Under the pieces are notes generated by a model. That model searched no databases, was not told the origin of the DNA, and saw only the letters and a list, made by a program, of their open reading frames with translations. From positions 1-59,175 of the forward strand of contig CANRLG010000006.1 in NCBI GenBank assembly GCA_947631415.1: a stretch of 59,175 nucleotides of DNA. The letters run 5' to 3'. Below, piece by piece: positions 8,683 through 19,666 of this stretch. Source of the stretch: an uncultured Clostridia bacterium (lineage in GTDB: Bacteria > Bacillota > Clostridia > TANB77 > CAG-465). Every line of letters starts with the position of its first letter. Position 1 is the stretch's first letter. Position numbers and translations under genes: made by a program.

Positions 8683-10914
8683 TTAAAATTTTTCATGTAT
8701 AGTTCTATTTATTACATCTAATTGTTGTTCTCTAGTTAATTTTACAAAATTTACTGCATATCCTGATACACGAATTGTAAGTTGTGGGTATTTTTCAGGA
8801 TGTTCCATAGCATCTTCTAATAAAGCTCTATCAAAAACATTAACATTTATATGATGTCCTGTTTGTGTGAAATATCCGTCAAGTAAATTTACTAGATTTT
8901 CTACTTGTGTATCAATATTATCTCCAAGTGTTGAAGGAGTTATTGAGAAGGTATAAGATATACCATCTTCTGCATAATCAAAAGGAAGTTTTGCAATAGA
9001 ATTCATAACTGCTACAGCACCATTTGTATCCCTACCATGTAATGGATTTGCACCTGGTCCAAAAGGTTCTCCTGCACTTCTTCCATCAGGAGTATTTCCT
9101 GTTGCTTTTCCATATACAACATTAGAAGTAATAGTTAGTACAGATAAAGTATGTTTTGAATTTCTATAAGTTTCATGTCTTTGAAGTTTTCTTAAGAATT
9201 CTTTTACTACATTTACAGCTATTTCATCTACTCTATCATCATCATTTCCATATTTTGGAAAATCTCCTTCTACTTCATAATCTACTACAATTCCTTGTTC
9301 ATTTCTAATAGTTTTTACTTTAGCATATTTTATTGCAGAAAGTGAATCGGCTACAACAGATAGTCCCGCAATACCACATGCCATTGTACGAATTATATTT
9401 TTATCATGAAGTGCCATTTCTAATGCTTCATAACTATATTTATCATGCATATAATGAATAGCATTAAGAGCTTTAATATAAATTTTAGCAACATATTCCA
9501 TCATAGTATTAAATTTTTCCATTACTTCATCATAATCTAAATACTCAGATTTAATTGCTTCAAATTTAGGCGTAACTTGTTTTAAAGTTATTTCATCTAC
9601 ACCACCATTAATAGCATAAAGTAATGTTTTTGCAAGATTTGCTCTAGCACCAAAAAATTGCATTTGCTTTCCAATTTTCATTGGGCTTACACAACAAGCA
9701 ATACCATAATCATCACCTAATGTAACTCTCATTAAATCATCATTTTCATATTGTATAGAAGATGTTTTAATAGATAGTCCTGTAACAAATTTCTTAAATC
9801 CTTCTGGTAGTCTTGTTGACCAAAGAACTGTTAAATTAGGTTCAGGAGCAGGTCCTAAATTTACTAGAGTATGTAATACTCTAAATGAATTTTTAGTTAC
9901 AAGTGTTCTTCCATCAATTCCCATTCCACCTATGCTTTCAGTAACCCATACAGGATCACCACTAAATAATTCATTATATTCAGGTGTACGTAAAAATCTA
10001 ACCATTCTAAGTTTCATTACGAAATGATCCATTAATTCTTGTGCTTCTTCTTCTGTTATAATTTTGTTATCTAAATCTCTTTGAATGTATATATCTAAGA
10101 ATGTAGATGTTCTTCCAATACTCATTGCAGCACCATTTTGGTCTTTTATAGCTCCTAAATATCCAAAATACAACCATTGAATTGCCTCTTTAGCATTACT
10201 TGCAGGCATTGAAATATCATATCCATATTTAAGTGCCATAGCTTTTAAATCTTTTAGCGCTTTAATTTGTTCAGAAATTTCTTCTCTTTGTCTAATCTCA
10301 TCTTCTGAAAATTCATCTGAGTCTAAAGTTTCTAAATCTTTAATTTTTGCATTTATTAGCACATCTACTCCATATAATGCAACTCGTCTATAATCTCCAA
10401 TTATTCTTCCACGACCATATCCATCTGGAAGCCCTGTAAGTAAATGTGAAGAACGAGCTGCTCTTATATCTGGTGTATATACGCTAAATACACCATCATT
10501 ATGTGTTTTTCTATAATTATTATATATATAGTCTATATCCTTATCTACTTTATATCCGTATGCTTCACATGATTTTTCTACTATTCTAATTCCACCATTT
10601 GGCATAATAGCTCTTTTAAGAGGGGCATCAGTTTGAAACCCTACAATTTGCTCCAAATCTTTATCTATATATCCTGCTTCATAAGCATTTACAGATGATG
10701 GAGTTTTTGTATCTATATCTAAAACACCTTTTTTTCTTTCTTCTTCATAAAGTTTTAATACTTCATCCCATAACTTTTTTGTCCTTTCTGTTGGACCAGT
10801 TAGGAATGAATCATCTGCTTCATAAGGTGTATAATTTTTTTGAATAAAATCTCTCACATCAATTTCTTGTGTCCAATTACCCTTGTCAAAATCTGACCAT
10901 TGTTTAAATTCCAT
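8683..10914 (-). CDS. pflB: formate C-acetyltransferase (pyruvate formate-lyase)
   Basis: IACCVSPM adjacent Cys pair and C-terminal glycyl radical motif RVSGYAVNF. Start set at MEFKQWSDF after GGAGGAGG. Confidence 0.97.
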   Translation of the reverse strand: MEFKQWSDFDKGNWTQEIDVRDFIQKNYTPYEADDSFLTGPTERTKKLWDEVLKLYEEERKKGVLDIDTKTPSSVNAYEAGYIDKDLEQIVGFQTDAPLKRAIMPNGGIRIVEKSCEAYGYKVDKDIDYIYNNYRKTHNDGVFSVYTPDIRAARSSHLLTGLPDGYGRGRIIGDYRRVALYGVDVLINAKIKDLETLDSDEFSEDEIRQREEISEQIKALKDLKAMALKYGYDISMPASNAKEAIQWLYFGYLGAIKDQNGAAMSIGRTSTFLDIYIQRDLDNKIITEEEAQELMDHFVMKLRMVRFLRTPEYNELFSGDPVWVTESIGGMGIDGRTLVTKNSFRVLHTLVNLGPAPEPNLTVLWSTRLPEGFKKFVTGLSIKTSSIQYENDDLMRVTLGDDYGIACCVSPMKIGKQMQFFGARANLAKTLLYAINGGVDEITLKQVTPKFEAIKSEYLDYDEVMEKFNTMMEYVAKIYIKALNAIHYMHDKYSYEALEMALHDKNIIRTMACGIAGLSVVADSLSAIKYAKVKTIRNEQGIVVDYEVEGDFPKYGNDDDRVDEIAVNVVKEFLRKLQRHETYRNSKHTLSVLTITSNVVYGKATGNTPDGRSAGEPFGPGANPLHGRDTNGAVAVMNSIAKLPFDYAEDGISYTFSITPSTLGDNIDTQVENLVNLLDGYFTQTGHHINVNVFDRALLEDAMEHPEKYPQLTIRVSGYAVNFVKLTREQQLDVINRTIHEKF

Positions 10915-10960
10915 TATTAAAAACCTCCTCCTTTTTATTATATCCAATTTACCATAGACT

Positions 10961-10989
10961 ATATTAACATAGAGCTACATTTTTTTCAA
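10961..10989 (-). promoter_or_regulatory. predicted promoter for pflB
   Basis: On - strand TTGAAA, 17-nt spacer, TAATAT. Confidence 0.55.
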
Positions 10990-11049
10990 TTAAATTTTTT
11001 GTTTTTTTTGAAAAAATATCATATAGTTAAATTAAACTCTTTAACAATA

Positions 11050-11087
11050 AAAAAACAAATGTAGATACATTAAAGTACCTACATTTG
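11050..11087 (-). terminator. intrinsic terminator after the DUF4190-like gene
   Basis: On - strand CAAATGTAGGTAC-TTTAAT-GTATCTACATTTGTTTTTTT. Confidence 0.75.
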
Positions 11088-11095
11088 CATAATTT

Positions 11096-11368
11096 TTAAA
11101 ACCACATAAATGATGCATAAGCTGTTAAAATTATTAATATCTTTATTACTAATAATACTCCTGTTATAGATAATCCAACTATTCCTGTAACTTTACCTGC
11201 AACACTTATTTTACTTCCAACGATATCTCTGCCCTTATTTCCTGTAATTATTGCAACAATGCCTGTAGGAACAGAAATATACCAAAAGAAACTAAAAATT
11301 ATTGAAATAATTCCAAGAGTAAGTGAAGCTACACCATAAGGTGATTTTCTTTTAATTAATGTATTCAT
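11096..11368 (-). CDS. DUF4190-like small membrane protein
   Basis: SPYGVASLTLGIISIIFSFFWYISVPTGIVAIITG typical of DUF4190-like proteins. Confidence 0.65.
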   Translation of the reverse strand: MNTLIKRKSPYGVASLTLGIISIIFSFFWYISVPTGIVAIITGNKGRDIVGSKISVAGKVTGIVGLSITGVLLVIKILIILTAYASFMWF

Positions 11369-11380
11369 ATATTCTACCTC

Positions 11381-11671
11381 CTACACAAGCATTACATATT
11401 CTGAGAATAAAATTAAAAATGCTGTAATATATATCATTGCACAAAAAACAATTCCAATTATTGATAATACCATTGAAACTTTTGAAATAAAGTTTCCATC
11501 TTCTTTAATTCTTATAGTAGCTAATATAATAGCAAACACAGCAAGAGGAATTGATATATACCAAAAAGATACAGATATAATTGAAAATATAGACATAATC
11601 AATACTATAACACTATTGACATTAGCTAAATTTTTTATATTAAATTTCTTTGCCATTTTTTCATTTTCCAT
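11381..11671 (-). CDS. DUF4190-like small membrane protein (paralogue of preceding)
   Basis: Similar FWYISIPLAVFAIILA arrangement; tightly packed in same operon. Confidence 0.55.
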   Translation of the reverse strand: MENEKMAKKFNIKNLANVNSVIVLIMSIFSIISVSFWYISIPLAVFAIILATIRIKEDGNFISKVSMVLSIIGIVFCAMIYITAFLILFSEYVMLV

Positions 11672-11672
11672 A

Positions 11673-13673
11673 CTATATATCCTCCTCTATCAATACTGTA
11701 CTTAGTTCTTCTAAAGTATCTAAATTATTTACTTTAATCATTCCTTGAGATACTGTATATAAATAATCTTTAATGTATACTCCTCTAATTAAATTTGAAC
11801 CTTTATATTCAGTTTCTGTGTCGTGATTTATTAAACCTTTTGAAGTAAATCCATCATCTAAATTTATATTATATACAAGATATCCTTCACTATCATACTT
11901 TTCCAAATCGCTTTTGTATGATGAAGTGATCTCTTTTATATTATTATTTTTTACAGATATTTCTAGTTCATCGCTACGTGTTTTTACTGGTATTGCTATA
12001 ATACCTTTTTCTTTTGAAAATAAAAGTGCTTTATGATTTGTAAGTATAGCAGAGCTTGTACGACTATCTCCTATTTTTGTACTAGACATTAATATTGGAT
12101 TTTTAATATTTGTTACATCAAATAGAGCCATTTTCATTCCAGTTATTACAGAATAAGTAGATGTTACTTTTCCTGCTGAATTTCTTATCGTTCTTACTTC
12201 ACTATCATATCCAATACCAATTAGATGATTTTCATCATAAGGATGTAAATATAGGCTATAGCCATCTAGTTGTAATTCTCCTATAATCTCAGGTGATTTT
12301 GGATTAGATAAATCTACACAAAACAATGGGTCAGTATTCAAATATGTAACTAAATATCCTTTTTCTCCAATAAATCTTGATGAGTACATTCTTTCTCCTT
12401 TAGCTACTAGTTCTGACTCTCCTATAAGTTTCATCTTATCGCTATATACAGATATTTTTGAACCTTGTTCTGTATATAATGCAACTCTTAAATTAGAATT
12501 ATATTCATCTAATGAAAACTGGTCTATTGTATAACCATCTGCTTTTCCATTTCCTACATATTTAACTTCTCCATTATTAAGATTAAATTTATATATTGTA
12601 CTTTCATAATTATTTTCCTCGGCATCAATTATTATGTCATTAAATTCCTTTATAGCTCCTTTTGGTCCTAAAAGCCCAAAAATAATCTTTAAAGGGCTAT
12701 AATAAATTTCATCGTAAAAATAATTTTCAGTAACAAAATACATACTATTTTCTGAAACGTATAAATTATCTAGAGATAATAAATATATACTAACATTTAC
12801 TTTAGAATTTTCATCATCTAAATTTAAAGTTGAAATTATTGTACTATCATCTGTATCTTTGCCTCTAAAATAATAAATATCATCATAATCTACATATCTA
12901 GTTATTGAATTTTCGACATAAGAAACATCTGCTTTACCATTTATTTCATCTAGATATCCTGTTGAAAATACATATAATTTTCCATCTACAATTCTAGAAG
13001 TATAATAATCGTTATTTACACTATATGCTTCTATTTTATATGGATTTTCTTTTGATGTAATATCATAGACTTCAACAGCTGTGCCATCAGAAACATCAGA
13101 TATTACTATCAATTTGTTATTATATAGTAATATTTCTTGTGGGGCACTAGAAGAATAACTTTTACTTGAAAGTTCACACACTACAACAGGACTTTCTTGA
13201 TTAGAAACATCTGTTATTATTACTTTATCATTAGATAAAGAATATATGTAATTCCCATCTGTTTTAATTACATCTGCCTCATCTACATTTTCTACTTGAA
13301 CATTTGTAGTAGAATAATCTTTAGTTCCATTTATTGATGAGTCTGAATTAGATGATGTAGAACTTTCCGCTATGTTATATATATCCTCAGGTCTTCTCCC
13401 ACCTTGAAAATCAGAAGCACTATCAACAACGTATCCAGTAGAAACTTCGCTAAACTCATTACCAAGCCATGGAAATGCTAAAGCCATATATAATAATTGC
13501 TTAACTCCTTGGTAATTATCATCATAAATACCTGAAACTTCATTTAGTTTATCTTGTGATTTTACGCTTATTGGTCCTTCATTTTTTATACTAAAAATCC
13601 AACTTAAAGCGACAATGCCCAAAAGCATAATAACAATAACTATAATTGTAATTTTAGACTTAAATACTTTCAT
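11673..13673 (-). CDS. secreted/membrane-anchored beta-propeller domain protein
   Basis: N-terminal TM; TTNVQVENVDEADVIKTDGNYIYSLSNDKVIITDV motif characteristic of the bacterial beta-propeller domain family. Confidence 0.8.
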   Translation of the reverse strand: MKVFKSKITIIVIVIMLLGIVALSWIFSIKNEGPISVKSQDKLNEVSGIYDDNYQGVKQLLYMALAFPWLGNEFSEVSTGYVVDSASDFQGGRRPEDIYNIAESSTSSNSDSSINGTKDYSTTNVQVENVDEADVIKTDGNYIYSLSNDKVIITDVSNQESPVVVCELSSKSYSSSAPQEILLYNNKLIVISDVSDGTAVEVYDITSKENPYKIEAYSVNNDYYTSRIVDGKLYVFSTGYLDEINGKADVSYVENSITRYVDYDDIYYFRGKDTDDSTIISTLNLDDENSKVNVSIYLLSLDNLYVSENSMYFVTENYFYDEIYYSPLKIIFGLLGPKGAIKEFNDIIIDAEENNYESTIYKFNLNNGEVKYVGNGKADGYTIDQFSLDEYNSNLRVALYTEQGSKISVYSDKMKLIGESELVAKGERMYSSRFIGEKGYLVTYLNTDPLFCVDLSNPKSPEIIGELQLDGYSLYLHPYDENHLIGIGYDSEVRTIRNSAGKVTSTYSVITGMKMALFDVTNIKNPILMSSTKIGDSRTSSAILTNHKALLFSKEKGIIAIPVKTRSDELEISVKNNNIKEITSSYKSDLEKYDSEGYLVYNINLDDGFTSKGLINHDTETEYKGSNLIRGVYIKDYLYTVSQGMIKVNNLDTLEELSTVLIEEDI

Positions 13674-13729
13674 ATATAAACCTCCACATATTTTAATTAT
13701 ATATTAGTTAAAAAACAATTTTCAACAAA

Positions 13730-13758
13730 AAAAAATAAACTAGTAAAAATACTAGTTT
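13730..13758 (-). terminator. intrinsic terminator downstream of mntP
   Basis: On - strand AAACTAGTATTTTTACTAGTTTATTTTTTTTT. Confidence 0.75.
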
Positions 13759-13768
13759 TATGTTTCAT

Positions 13769-14326
13769 TTATATTATTGAAAGATGTTCAAGTAATATTT
13801 TTAATCCTATTAGAATTAAAATAATTCCACCCATTAACTCTGCCTTATTTTTATATTTTTCTCCAAAAATATGTCCAATTTTAACACCTACAACTGAAAA
13901 TACAAATGTGGTAATTCCAATAATTAATATAGAAAGTAAAATATTTACTTTCAAAAATGCAAATGTAATTCCTACAGCAAGAGCATCTATACTTGTTGCT
14001 ATTGCAAGAGGTAGCATAGTTTTAAAATCTAAATTAGAATTTATATTTTCATCATCCCCTAGTGACTCTCTTATCATATTGAAACCAATTATCCCTAAAA
14101 GGACAAATGCTATCCAATGGTCTATACTTTGCACAAATGATTGAAAACCAATACCTAATATATATCCAATAAGTGGCATTAATGCTTGAAAGCCACCAAA
14201 ATATACACCACATATAGCCATTTGCTTAAATTTAACTTTTTTTAAAGATAATCCCTTACAAATTGACACAGCAAAAGCATCCATAGATAATCCTATGGCA
14301 ATAAATAGTAATTCTAGTAATTTCAT
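13769..14326 (-). CDS. mntP: manganese efflux pump MntP
   Basis: [21 protein letters not shown] and [13 protein letters not shown] repeats; start after GGAGGAAAAAAG. Confidence 0.92.
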   Translation of the reverse strand: MKLLELLFIAIGLSMDAFAVSICKGLSLKKVKFKQMAICGVYFGGFQALMPLIGYILGIGFQSFVQSIDHWIAFVLLGIIGFNMIRESLGDDENINSNLDFKTMLPLAIATSIDALAVGITFAFLKVNILLSILIIGITTFVFSVVGVKIGHIFGEKYKNKAELMGGIILILIGLKILLEHLSII

Positions 14327-14349
14327 CTTTTTTCCTCCAAACAACAAAA

Positions 14350-14376
14350 GTAAAACTAGTACAGTTTATGTACTAG
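14350..14376 (-). terminator. terminator-like hairpin downstream of rubrerythrin
   Basis: On - strand CTAGTACATAAACTGTACTAGTTTTACTTTT. Confidence 0.65.
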
Positions 14377-14397
14377 CTCTACCTATTTTTTCTATTA

Positions 14398-14937
14398 TTA
14401 ATAATTTTCAGCTTTTATTTCAAAATATGCTTTTGGATGAGAACATACAGGGCATACTTCTGGAGCTTTTTCTCCTACGTGAATATGTCCGCAATTTCTA
14501 CATTTCCAAACTTTAACTTCTCCACATTCAAATACTTTACCACTTTCAACATTTTCAAGTAGTTTTAAGTATCTTTCTTCGTGTTCTTTTTCTATTTTTC
14601 CTACTGCATCAAATAAATATGCAATTCTATCAAAACCTTCTTCTTTAGCTTCTTTAGCCATTCTTGCATACATATCTGTCCATTCAAAATTTTCACCATG
14701 AGCAGCAGCTTTTAGATTTTCTATTGTTGATGGGACATCTCCTGAATTTAATTCTTTGAACCATAATTTAGCATGTTCTTTTTCATTATCTGCAGTTTCT
14801 AAAAATATAGCTGCAATTTGTTCATAACCTTCTTTTTTAGCTTTTGAAGCAAAATATGTGTACTTATTTCTTGCTTGTGATTCTCCAGCAAAAGCTTCCA
14901 TTAAATTTTTTTCTGTTTTTGAACCTTTTAATTCCAT
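14398..14937 (-). CDS. rbr: rubrerythrin
   Basis: [27 protein letters not shown]-terminal rubredoxin-like [20 protein letters not shown]. Start at [11 protein letters not shown] after GGAGG. Confidence 0.95.
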   Translation of the reverse strand: MELKGSKTEKNLMEAFAGESQARNKYTYFASKAKKEGYEQIAAIFLETADNEKEHAKLWFKELNSGDVPSTIENLKAAAHGENFEWTDMYARMAKEAKEEGFDRIAYLFDAVGKIEKEHEERYLKLLENVESGKVFECGEVKVWKCRNCGHIHVGEKAPEVCPVCSHPKAYFEIKAENY

Positions 14938-15090
14938 TTCTATTCCTCCATTAAAATCAAATTTAAAGTCCATGACTTCATACATTGAGATTATATCACA
15001 AAGATATTTTAAAAGCAAACGAATAATTATAGTTTCTTTTGCTTTTTCTTCTCAATTTCTACATTATATTTTATTCAAATCAATTTTATG

Positions 15091-15119
15091 TTGATTTTAT
15101 GTAAAATCTATGTTATACT
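15091..15119 (+). promoter_or_regulatory. predicted promoter of first glycosyltransferase
   Basis: TTGATT, 17-nt spacer, TATACT. Confidence 0.55.
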
Positions 15120-15174
15120 TTTAAGAGCTTTACGATATTCTACCTAAAAATAAATATTGAAAGGAGAAAAATAT

Positions 15175-16749
15175 ATGAATGTATTGCAAGTATCAGGTTT
15201 TCCAAATAGTGGTGCTGGTAGTGGTACTCTTATGACTACTCAAGCAGAAGATTTAATAAAAAAAGGACATAACGTTCACACTATTATTTCAGAAAACCAA
15301 ACAGATTTTCCAAGACTTGAAGGAAATGGTTACACAATGATTCCATTTACTGCTCAGAAAAATCCAGAGGCTATTGAAGGTCAACTACCTTTTAATTTTC
15401 CAATGTTTACGACTCATACTCGTAGCACTGAATCATTTTGGAATTTATCTATGGAGCAAATTGAACAAATTGAAGAAAAATATAGACAAGCTATAGCTTC
15501 TGAAATTGAACAATTTAATCCTGATGTCATTCACGGTCAACACCTATGGCTACATTCTGGAATATGTTCAGAATTTGATAAACCACTTGTTATTACCGTA
15601 CATGGAACAGATTTAATGGGAATACAAGAAGCCAAAAAAAGAGCTTCTCAAGCTATTAGAACTCTAAGAAATCCTATGACTTCAGATGAGGATAAAAGAA
15701 AAGCTAACTTAGAACTTGACAGAGCTATTCACTATGCTGAATTAGCAAAAAAAGGTGCTCTTTCTGCACAGAAAATTCTAGTTATCTCTCAAGACCAAAA
15801 AGAAAAATTACATTCGCTTTTTCCAGATTTAGACTCAAAAGTTGAATTACTAAAAAATGGATATAATCCTCAGGTCTTCTATCCTGTAGAAGATGTAGAT
15901 AAAGAAGCAGTATTAGGTTCACTTACCGCATCAAATACAGAAGATGGCATAGTACCTACAGACTATGATAATATGGCTTTATTTGTTGGAAAATTTGCAG
16001 ATTTTAAGGGAATAGACTTCATATTAGATGCTGCAAATAAATATGAAAAAACACAACAAAAACAAGGAAAAAAAGCTATTACCATAATTGTTGGTTCTGG
16101 AGATAAAGAAGAAGAACTTCAAGCACAAGCTAGAAGATTAGGCTTAACTAATACATTTTTTGTTGGAAGACAAAATCATGAAGTTATACGTAACCTTCAA
16201 GCTCTTGCAGATGTATCTCTTGTACCTTCAAGAGATGAGCCTTTTGGACTTGTTGTTATTGAGGCCACTGCTTGTGGTAATCCAGTAATTGGTACAAATT
16301 CAGGTGGTATTCCTGATATAATGAATACAACTGGAAGAAAAATTAAAACGGATTATGATTTTGCCTATGATGCACAAAATCCAACTATTGTACCACCAGA
16401 TTATGGTACAGCTGGAACATACACAACTGACTTGGGTATGCTAATTCCTTATGCTCTTACAGGAGAAACAGATGAACATGGAAAGCCTATTGAAGATAGA
16501 AAAGTAATTGTTGATTCTTTAGCTAATGCAGTTAACTTAATTTTTGATGGAGAACGCACTTTTGATAGTAAGAAAATTGCTGAATATACTAGAAAACATT
16601 ATGACCAAAGCGTTATTAATGACAGACTAATTGATGTTTTTGAGAATGCAATTTTAATACACAAAAGGAATTCTGCTCCACCATCTCAGCCTCATGGCAA
16701 AAAAATTATTACACTTCAAAGACGGAAAAGGAGGCATATCAATAGATGA
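15175..16749 (+). CDS. glycosyltransferase family 4-like protein (copy 1)
   Basis: GT-B fold motifs: GSGTLMTTQAEDLIKKGH, VITVHGTDLMG, VPSRDEPFGLVVIEATACGNPVIGTNSGGIPDI. Start after AAAGGAG. Confidence 0.88.
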   Translation: MNVLQVSGFPNSGAGSGTLMTTQAEDLIKKGHNVHTIISENQTDFPRLEGNGYTMIPFTAQKNPEAIEGQLPFNFPMFTTHTRSTESFWNLSMEQIEQIEEKYRQAIASEIEQFNPDVIHGQHLWLHSGICSEFDKPLVITVHGTDLMGIQEAKKRASQAIRTLRNPMTSDEDKRKANLELDRAIHYAELAKKGALSAQKILVISQDQKEKLHSLFPDLDSKVELLKNGYNPQVFYPVEDVDKEAVLGSLTASNTEDGIVPTDYDNMALFVGKFADFKGIDFILDAANKYEKTQQKQGKKAITIIVGSGDKEEELQAQARRLGLTNTFFVGRQNHEVIRNLQALADVSLVPSRDEPFGLVVIEATACGNPVIGTNSGGIPDIMNTTGRKIKTDYDFAYDAQNPTIVPPDYGTAGTYTTDLGMLIPYALTGETDEHGKPIEDRKVIVDSLANAVNLIFDGERTFDSKKIAEYTRKHYDQSVINDRLIDVFENAILIHKRNSAPPSQPHGKKIITLQRRKRRHINR

Positions 16750-16798
16750 TGACTAACAGTTAACAAATTTACTTTTTCTTAAAAATGCAAAAAAAAAT

Positions 16799-16827
16799 CA
16801 CTTCTATTTTTATAGAAGTGTTTTTTT
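16799..16827. terminator. bidirectional intrinsic terminator
   Basis: CACTTCTA-tttttA-TAGAAGTGTTTTTTT; mirror strand also ends in a T-run. Confidence 0.85.
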
Positions 16828-16939
16828 ATACTAATTTTATAGTAGTAAATCCTACTATATACCCTATCAAAAATAGACAACCCATAAAAATTGCCATGTT
16901 TACTTTACTAGCTGTTACTGTATAATACATTTTTCTCAT
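16826..16939 (-). CDS. candidate 37-aa single-TM small protein (not in ORF track)
   Basis: MRKMYYTVTASKVNMAIFMGCLFLIGYIVGFTTIKLV*, preceded by GAAAGGAATG and followed by a terminator. Confidence 0.5.
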   Translation of the reverse strand: MRKMYYTVTASKVNMAIFMGCLFLIGYIVGFTTIKLV

Positions 16940-17135
16940 TTTTTACTTCATTCCTTTCTACGTTTAAAACTACATTTATTATTACATTTTTAATTATAAC
17001 ATAACATAATGAATAACTTAAGGTTTTTCACAAAAAATTCACAATTATTATGTAAAATAGTGGCTCTTTTTTATTGCTTTTTATTCTATTATGTGATATC
17101 ATATACAAGTAATTTTATTCAAGGAGGAATTATTA

Positions 17136-18581
17136 ATGAAAATATTAGAAGTAACAGGATTTCCGAACAATGGTGCTGGTAGTGGTACTCTTATGACTAG
17201 TCAAACAATCGCTTTCTTAAAAGATGGTCATGAAGTACACACTATATTATCTGAAAATACTACAACTTTTCCAAAAGTTGAAGGTTCACAATATAGACTT
17301 GTAGCTTTTACAGCAGATACAAAAGACCATGAAGTAATAGATAACCAACTACCATTTAACTTTCCAATGTTTACTACTCATACTCGTAGCACAGAAACAT
17401 TTTGGAATGTTAAATTGGAACAAATACATAGTATAGAAGAAAAATATAGAGAAGCAATTTCAAAAGAAATGGAAACATATAAACCAGAAGTAATTCATGC
17501 ACAACATAACTGGATACATGCTGCAATATGTACTGAATTTAATGTTCCAGTTGTTGTAACAATACATGGTACAGACTTAATGGGATATGAAAGAATTTTA
17601 AAAGAAATTCCAGAAATTGAAGCTCAACTTGAAAATTCTTCTCTTTCAGATGCTGAAAGAACATCTCTTAATGAAACTTTAGAAAAATATAACTATTACA
17701 AAATAAGAGCTGAAAAATCTGCTAAAGATAGTTCTGCTATTATTGTTATATCTCAAGACCAAGAAAATAAATTTAATACTCTATTCCCTGGTTTATCTGA
17801 AAAAGTTCATTTCATTAAAAATGGATATAACACAGATTATTATCACTTGATAGATGATGTAGATAAAGATGAGTTCTTCTCTACTCTTACTTCAGCTAAT
17901 ACACCAAACAACAAAGTACCAACAGATTATGATAAATTGGTTACTTTCGTAGGAAAATTTGCAGACTTTAAAGGAATTGATGTCCTTCTTGATTCTGCTA
18001 AAAAATATGAAGCACAAATGCAACAAAAAGGTGAAAAAGTTATGACTGTAATTGTTGGTTCAGGAGCATTAGATGCTCAACTAAAACAACAAGCCAAAGA
18101 CTTAGAATTAAAAAATGTACATTTTGTTGGTTTACAAACTCCAGATGTAATTTGTAAATTACAAAATTTATCTGATGTTTCTCTTGTACCATCAAGAAAC
18201 GAACCATTCGGACTTGTTGTTGTAGAAGGTCTTGCTTGTGGACATCCTGTAATTGCTACAAACGGTGGTGGTATTCCAGATATCTTAAATAATACAGGTA
18301 AAGAAATAAAAAAATTATATTCTCAAGAATATAAAAATGATGAAAACGTACTAGACCCAGATGCAGGAACAACAGGAACATACACAACTGACCTTGGTAT
18401 CCTAGTTCCAACAGATGATGCTTCTTCTCTTGCAGATGCAGTTGTAGATGTACTTGATGGAACAAAAACTTTTGATTGTGAGAAAATAGTAGATTATGCA
18501 AAAAACAACTATTCACAAGAAAAAATAAATAAAGATATTGCAAACTTATTTAAAAATTGTATAGATAATTACTCTAAATAG
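17136..18581 (+). CDS. glycosyltransferase family 4-like protein (copy 2, paralogue of copy 1)
   Basis: Same motifs: FPNNGAGSGTLMTSQ, VVTIHGTDLMGYE, VPSRNEPFGLVVVEGLACGHPVIATNGGGIPDI. Confidence 0.88.
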   Translation: MKILEVTGFPNNGAGSGTLMTSQTIAFLKDGHEVHTILSENTTTFPKVEGSQYRLVAFTADTKDHEVIDNQLPFNFPMFTTHTRSTETFWNVKLEQIHSIEEKYREAISKEMETYKPEVIHAQHNWIHAAICTEFNVPVVVTIHGTDLMGYERILKEIPEIEAQLENSSLSDAERTSLNETLEKYNYYKIRAEKSAKDSSAIIVISQDQENKFNTLFPGLSEKVHFIKNGYNTDYYHLIDDVDKDEFFSTLTSANTPNNKVPTDYDKLVTFVGKFADFKGIDVLLDSAKKYEAQMQQKGEKVMTVIVGSGALDAQLKQQAKDLELKNVHFVGLQTPDVICKLQNLSDVSLVPSRNEPFGLVVVEGLACGHPVIATNGGGIPDILNNTGKEIKKLYSQEYKNDENVLDPDAGTTGTYTTDLGILVPTDDASSLADAVVDVLDGTKTFDCEKIVDYAKNNYSQEKINKDIANLFKNCIDNYSK

Positions 18582-18589
18582 GAAAAAAA

Positions 18590-18623
18590 TGACTACGCTA
18601 TTAATTGCGTAGTTATTTTTTTA
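18590..18623. terminator. bidirectional intrinsic terminator
   Basis: ACTACGC-tattaatt-GCGTAGTtaTTTTTTT. Confidence 0.8.
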
Positions 18624-19649
18624 TTTACAAACTTCTTGTATTATACTTTTATACTGCTTTACACATTCTTTTAAACTCTCTATACTAATATGTTCATCTA
18701 TTTCATGTGCTGTAACAGGGCCTACACCTAGTATCATTCTCTTTCCTTCAACAAAACTTGCCTCTGTCATAAATCCAGCAGTCTTTTTCTCTTTAATAAA
18801 TTCTATATCATTATTAAAAGTTTTTACATCAACATCTATTTCATAACTGCCATCATATTTAGTACATAATTGTTTTATCTTTTCTTCTAGCATATCTCTA
18901 TGTTTATTATCCACTGTTCTAAAATCTATATAGCTCATACATTTTGCCGCTACTGAATTTATTGCACTTCCGCCATTAATAAGTCCAACATTCATTGTAG
19001 TAAAAGGTACTTCATAAATATCCCTCTCATCATTTTTAATATTTTCTGTATAATAATCTTCGAGTTCTGCAATTAATCTTATCATTGAAGAATTAGCACT
19101 TTTCCCCTTATGTGGAGTACTAGAATGTACTTTTATACCATTAGTAAATAATCTTAATGAAAAAAGTCCTTTGCAACCAGTCATAATTTCATTATTTGTT
19201 GGCTCTCCAATTATTAAGTATTCAGGTAATGTAATATTGCTGTTAATGACTTCATATATGCCTTTAAATCCAATTTCTTCATCATAAGTTATAATTATCT
19301 TAATTCCATATTTTAACTCTTTTAAATCTATTTCAGAGATTGCTTGTAAAAAACTAGCAATTCCACCTTTCATATCTGAAGAACCAAGACCATATAACAT
19401 ATTGTCTTTTTGAGTCAATATATGTGGATTAGTTTTCCATCCCTCAATAAACTCTACTGTATCACTATGTCCTATAAATCCAATTTTAGGATTAGTGCCA
19501 TAATTTAATACTAAATATTTATCTCTAATTTCAGTTTTAAATCCTAGTTTATTACAATAATTTTCAATATAATCCAGTATTTGAACATTTTCTTTATCTT
19601 TTATAGTATCAAATTTAACTAAATCACTTAAAATATTTATTACATTCAT
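18621..19649 (-). CDS. M20 family metallopeptidase (ArgE/DapE-like)
   Basis: GFIGHSDTVEF, GLGSSDMKGGIASFL, TYDEEIGFKG, IIGEPTNNEIMTGCKG. Confidence 0.88.
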   Translation of the reverse strand: MNVINILSDLVKFDTIKDKENVQILDYIENYCNKLGFKTEIRDKYLVLNYGTNPKIGFIGHSDTVEFIEGWKTNPHILTQKDNMLYGLGSSDMKGGIASFLQAISEIDLKELKYGIKIIITYDEEIGFKGIYEVINSNITLPEYLIIGEPTNNEIMTGCKGLFSLRLFTNGIKVHSSTPHKGKSANSSMIRLIAELEDYYTENIKNDERDIYEVPFTTMNVGLINGGSAINSVAAKCMSYIDFRTVDNKHRDMLEEKIKQLCTKYDGSYEIDVDVKTFNNDIEFIKEKKTAGFMTEASFVEGKRMILGVGPVTAHEIDEHISIESLKECVKQYKSIIQEVCK

Positions 19650-19666
19650 TTAATCTTTATGTCTCC

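Noticed and set aside
14327-14397. yybP-ykoY Mn2+ riboswitch upstream of mntP
   Set aside because: Only about 70 nt separates rubrerythrin from mntP and it is occupied by a simple terminator-like hairpin.
18256-18543. 95-aa minus-strand ORF within GT copy 2
   Set aside because: Antisense artefact with extreme His/Leu/Phe bias.
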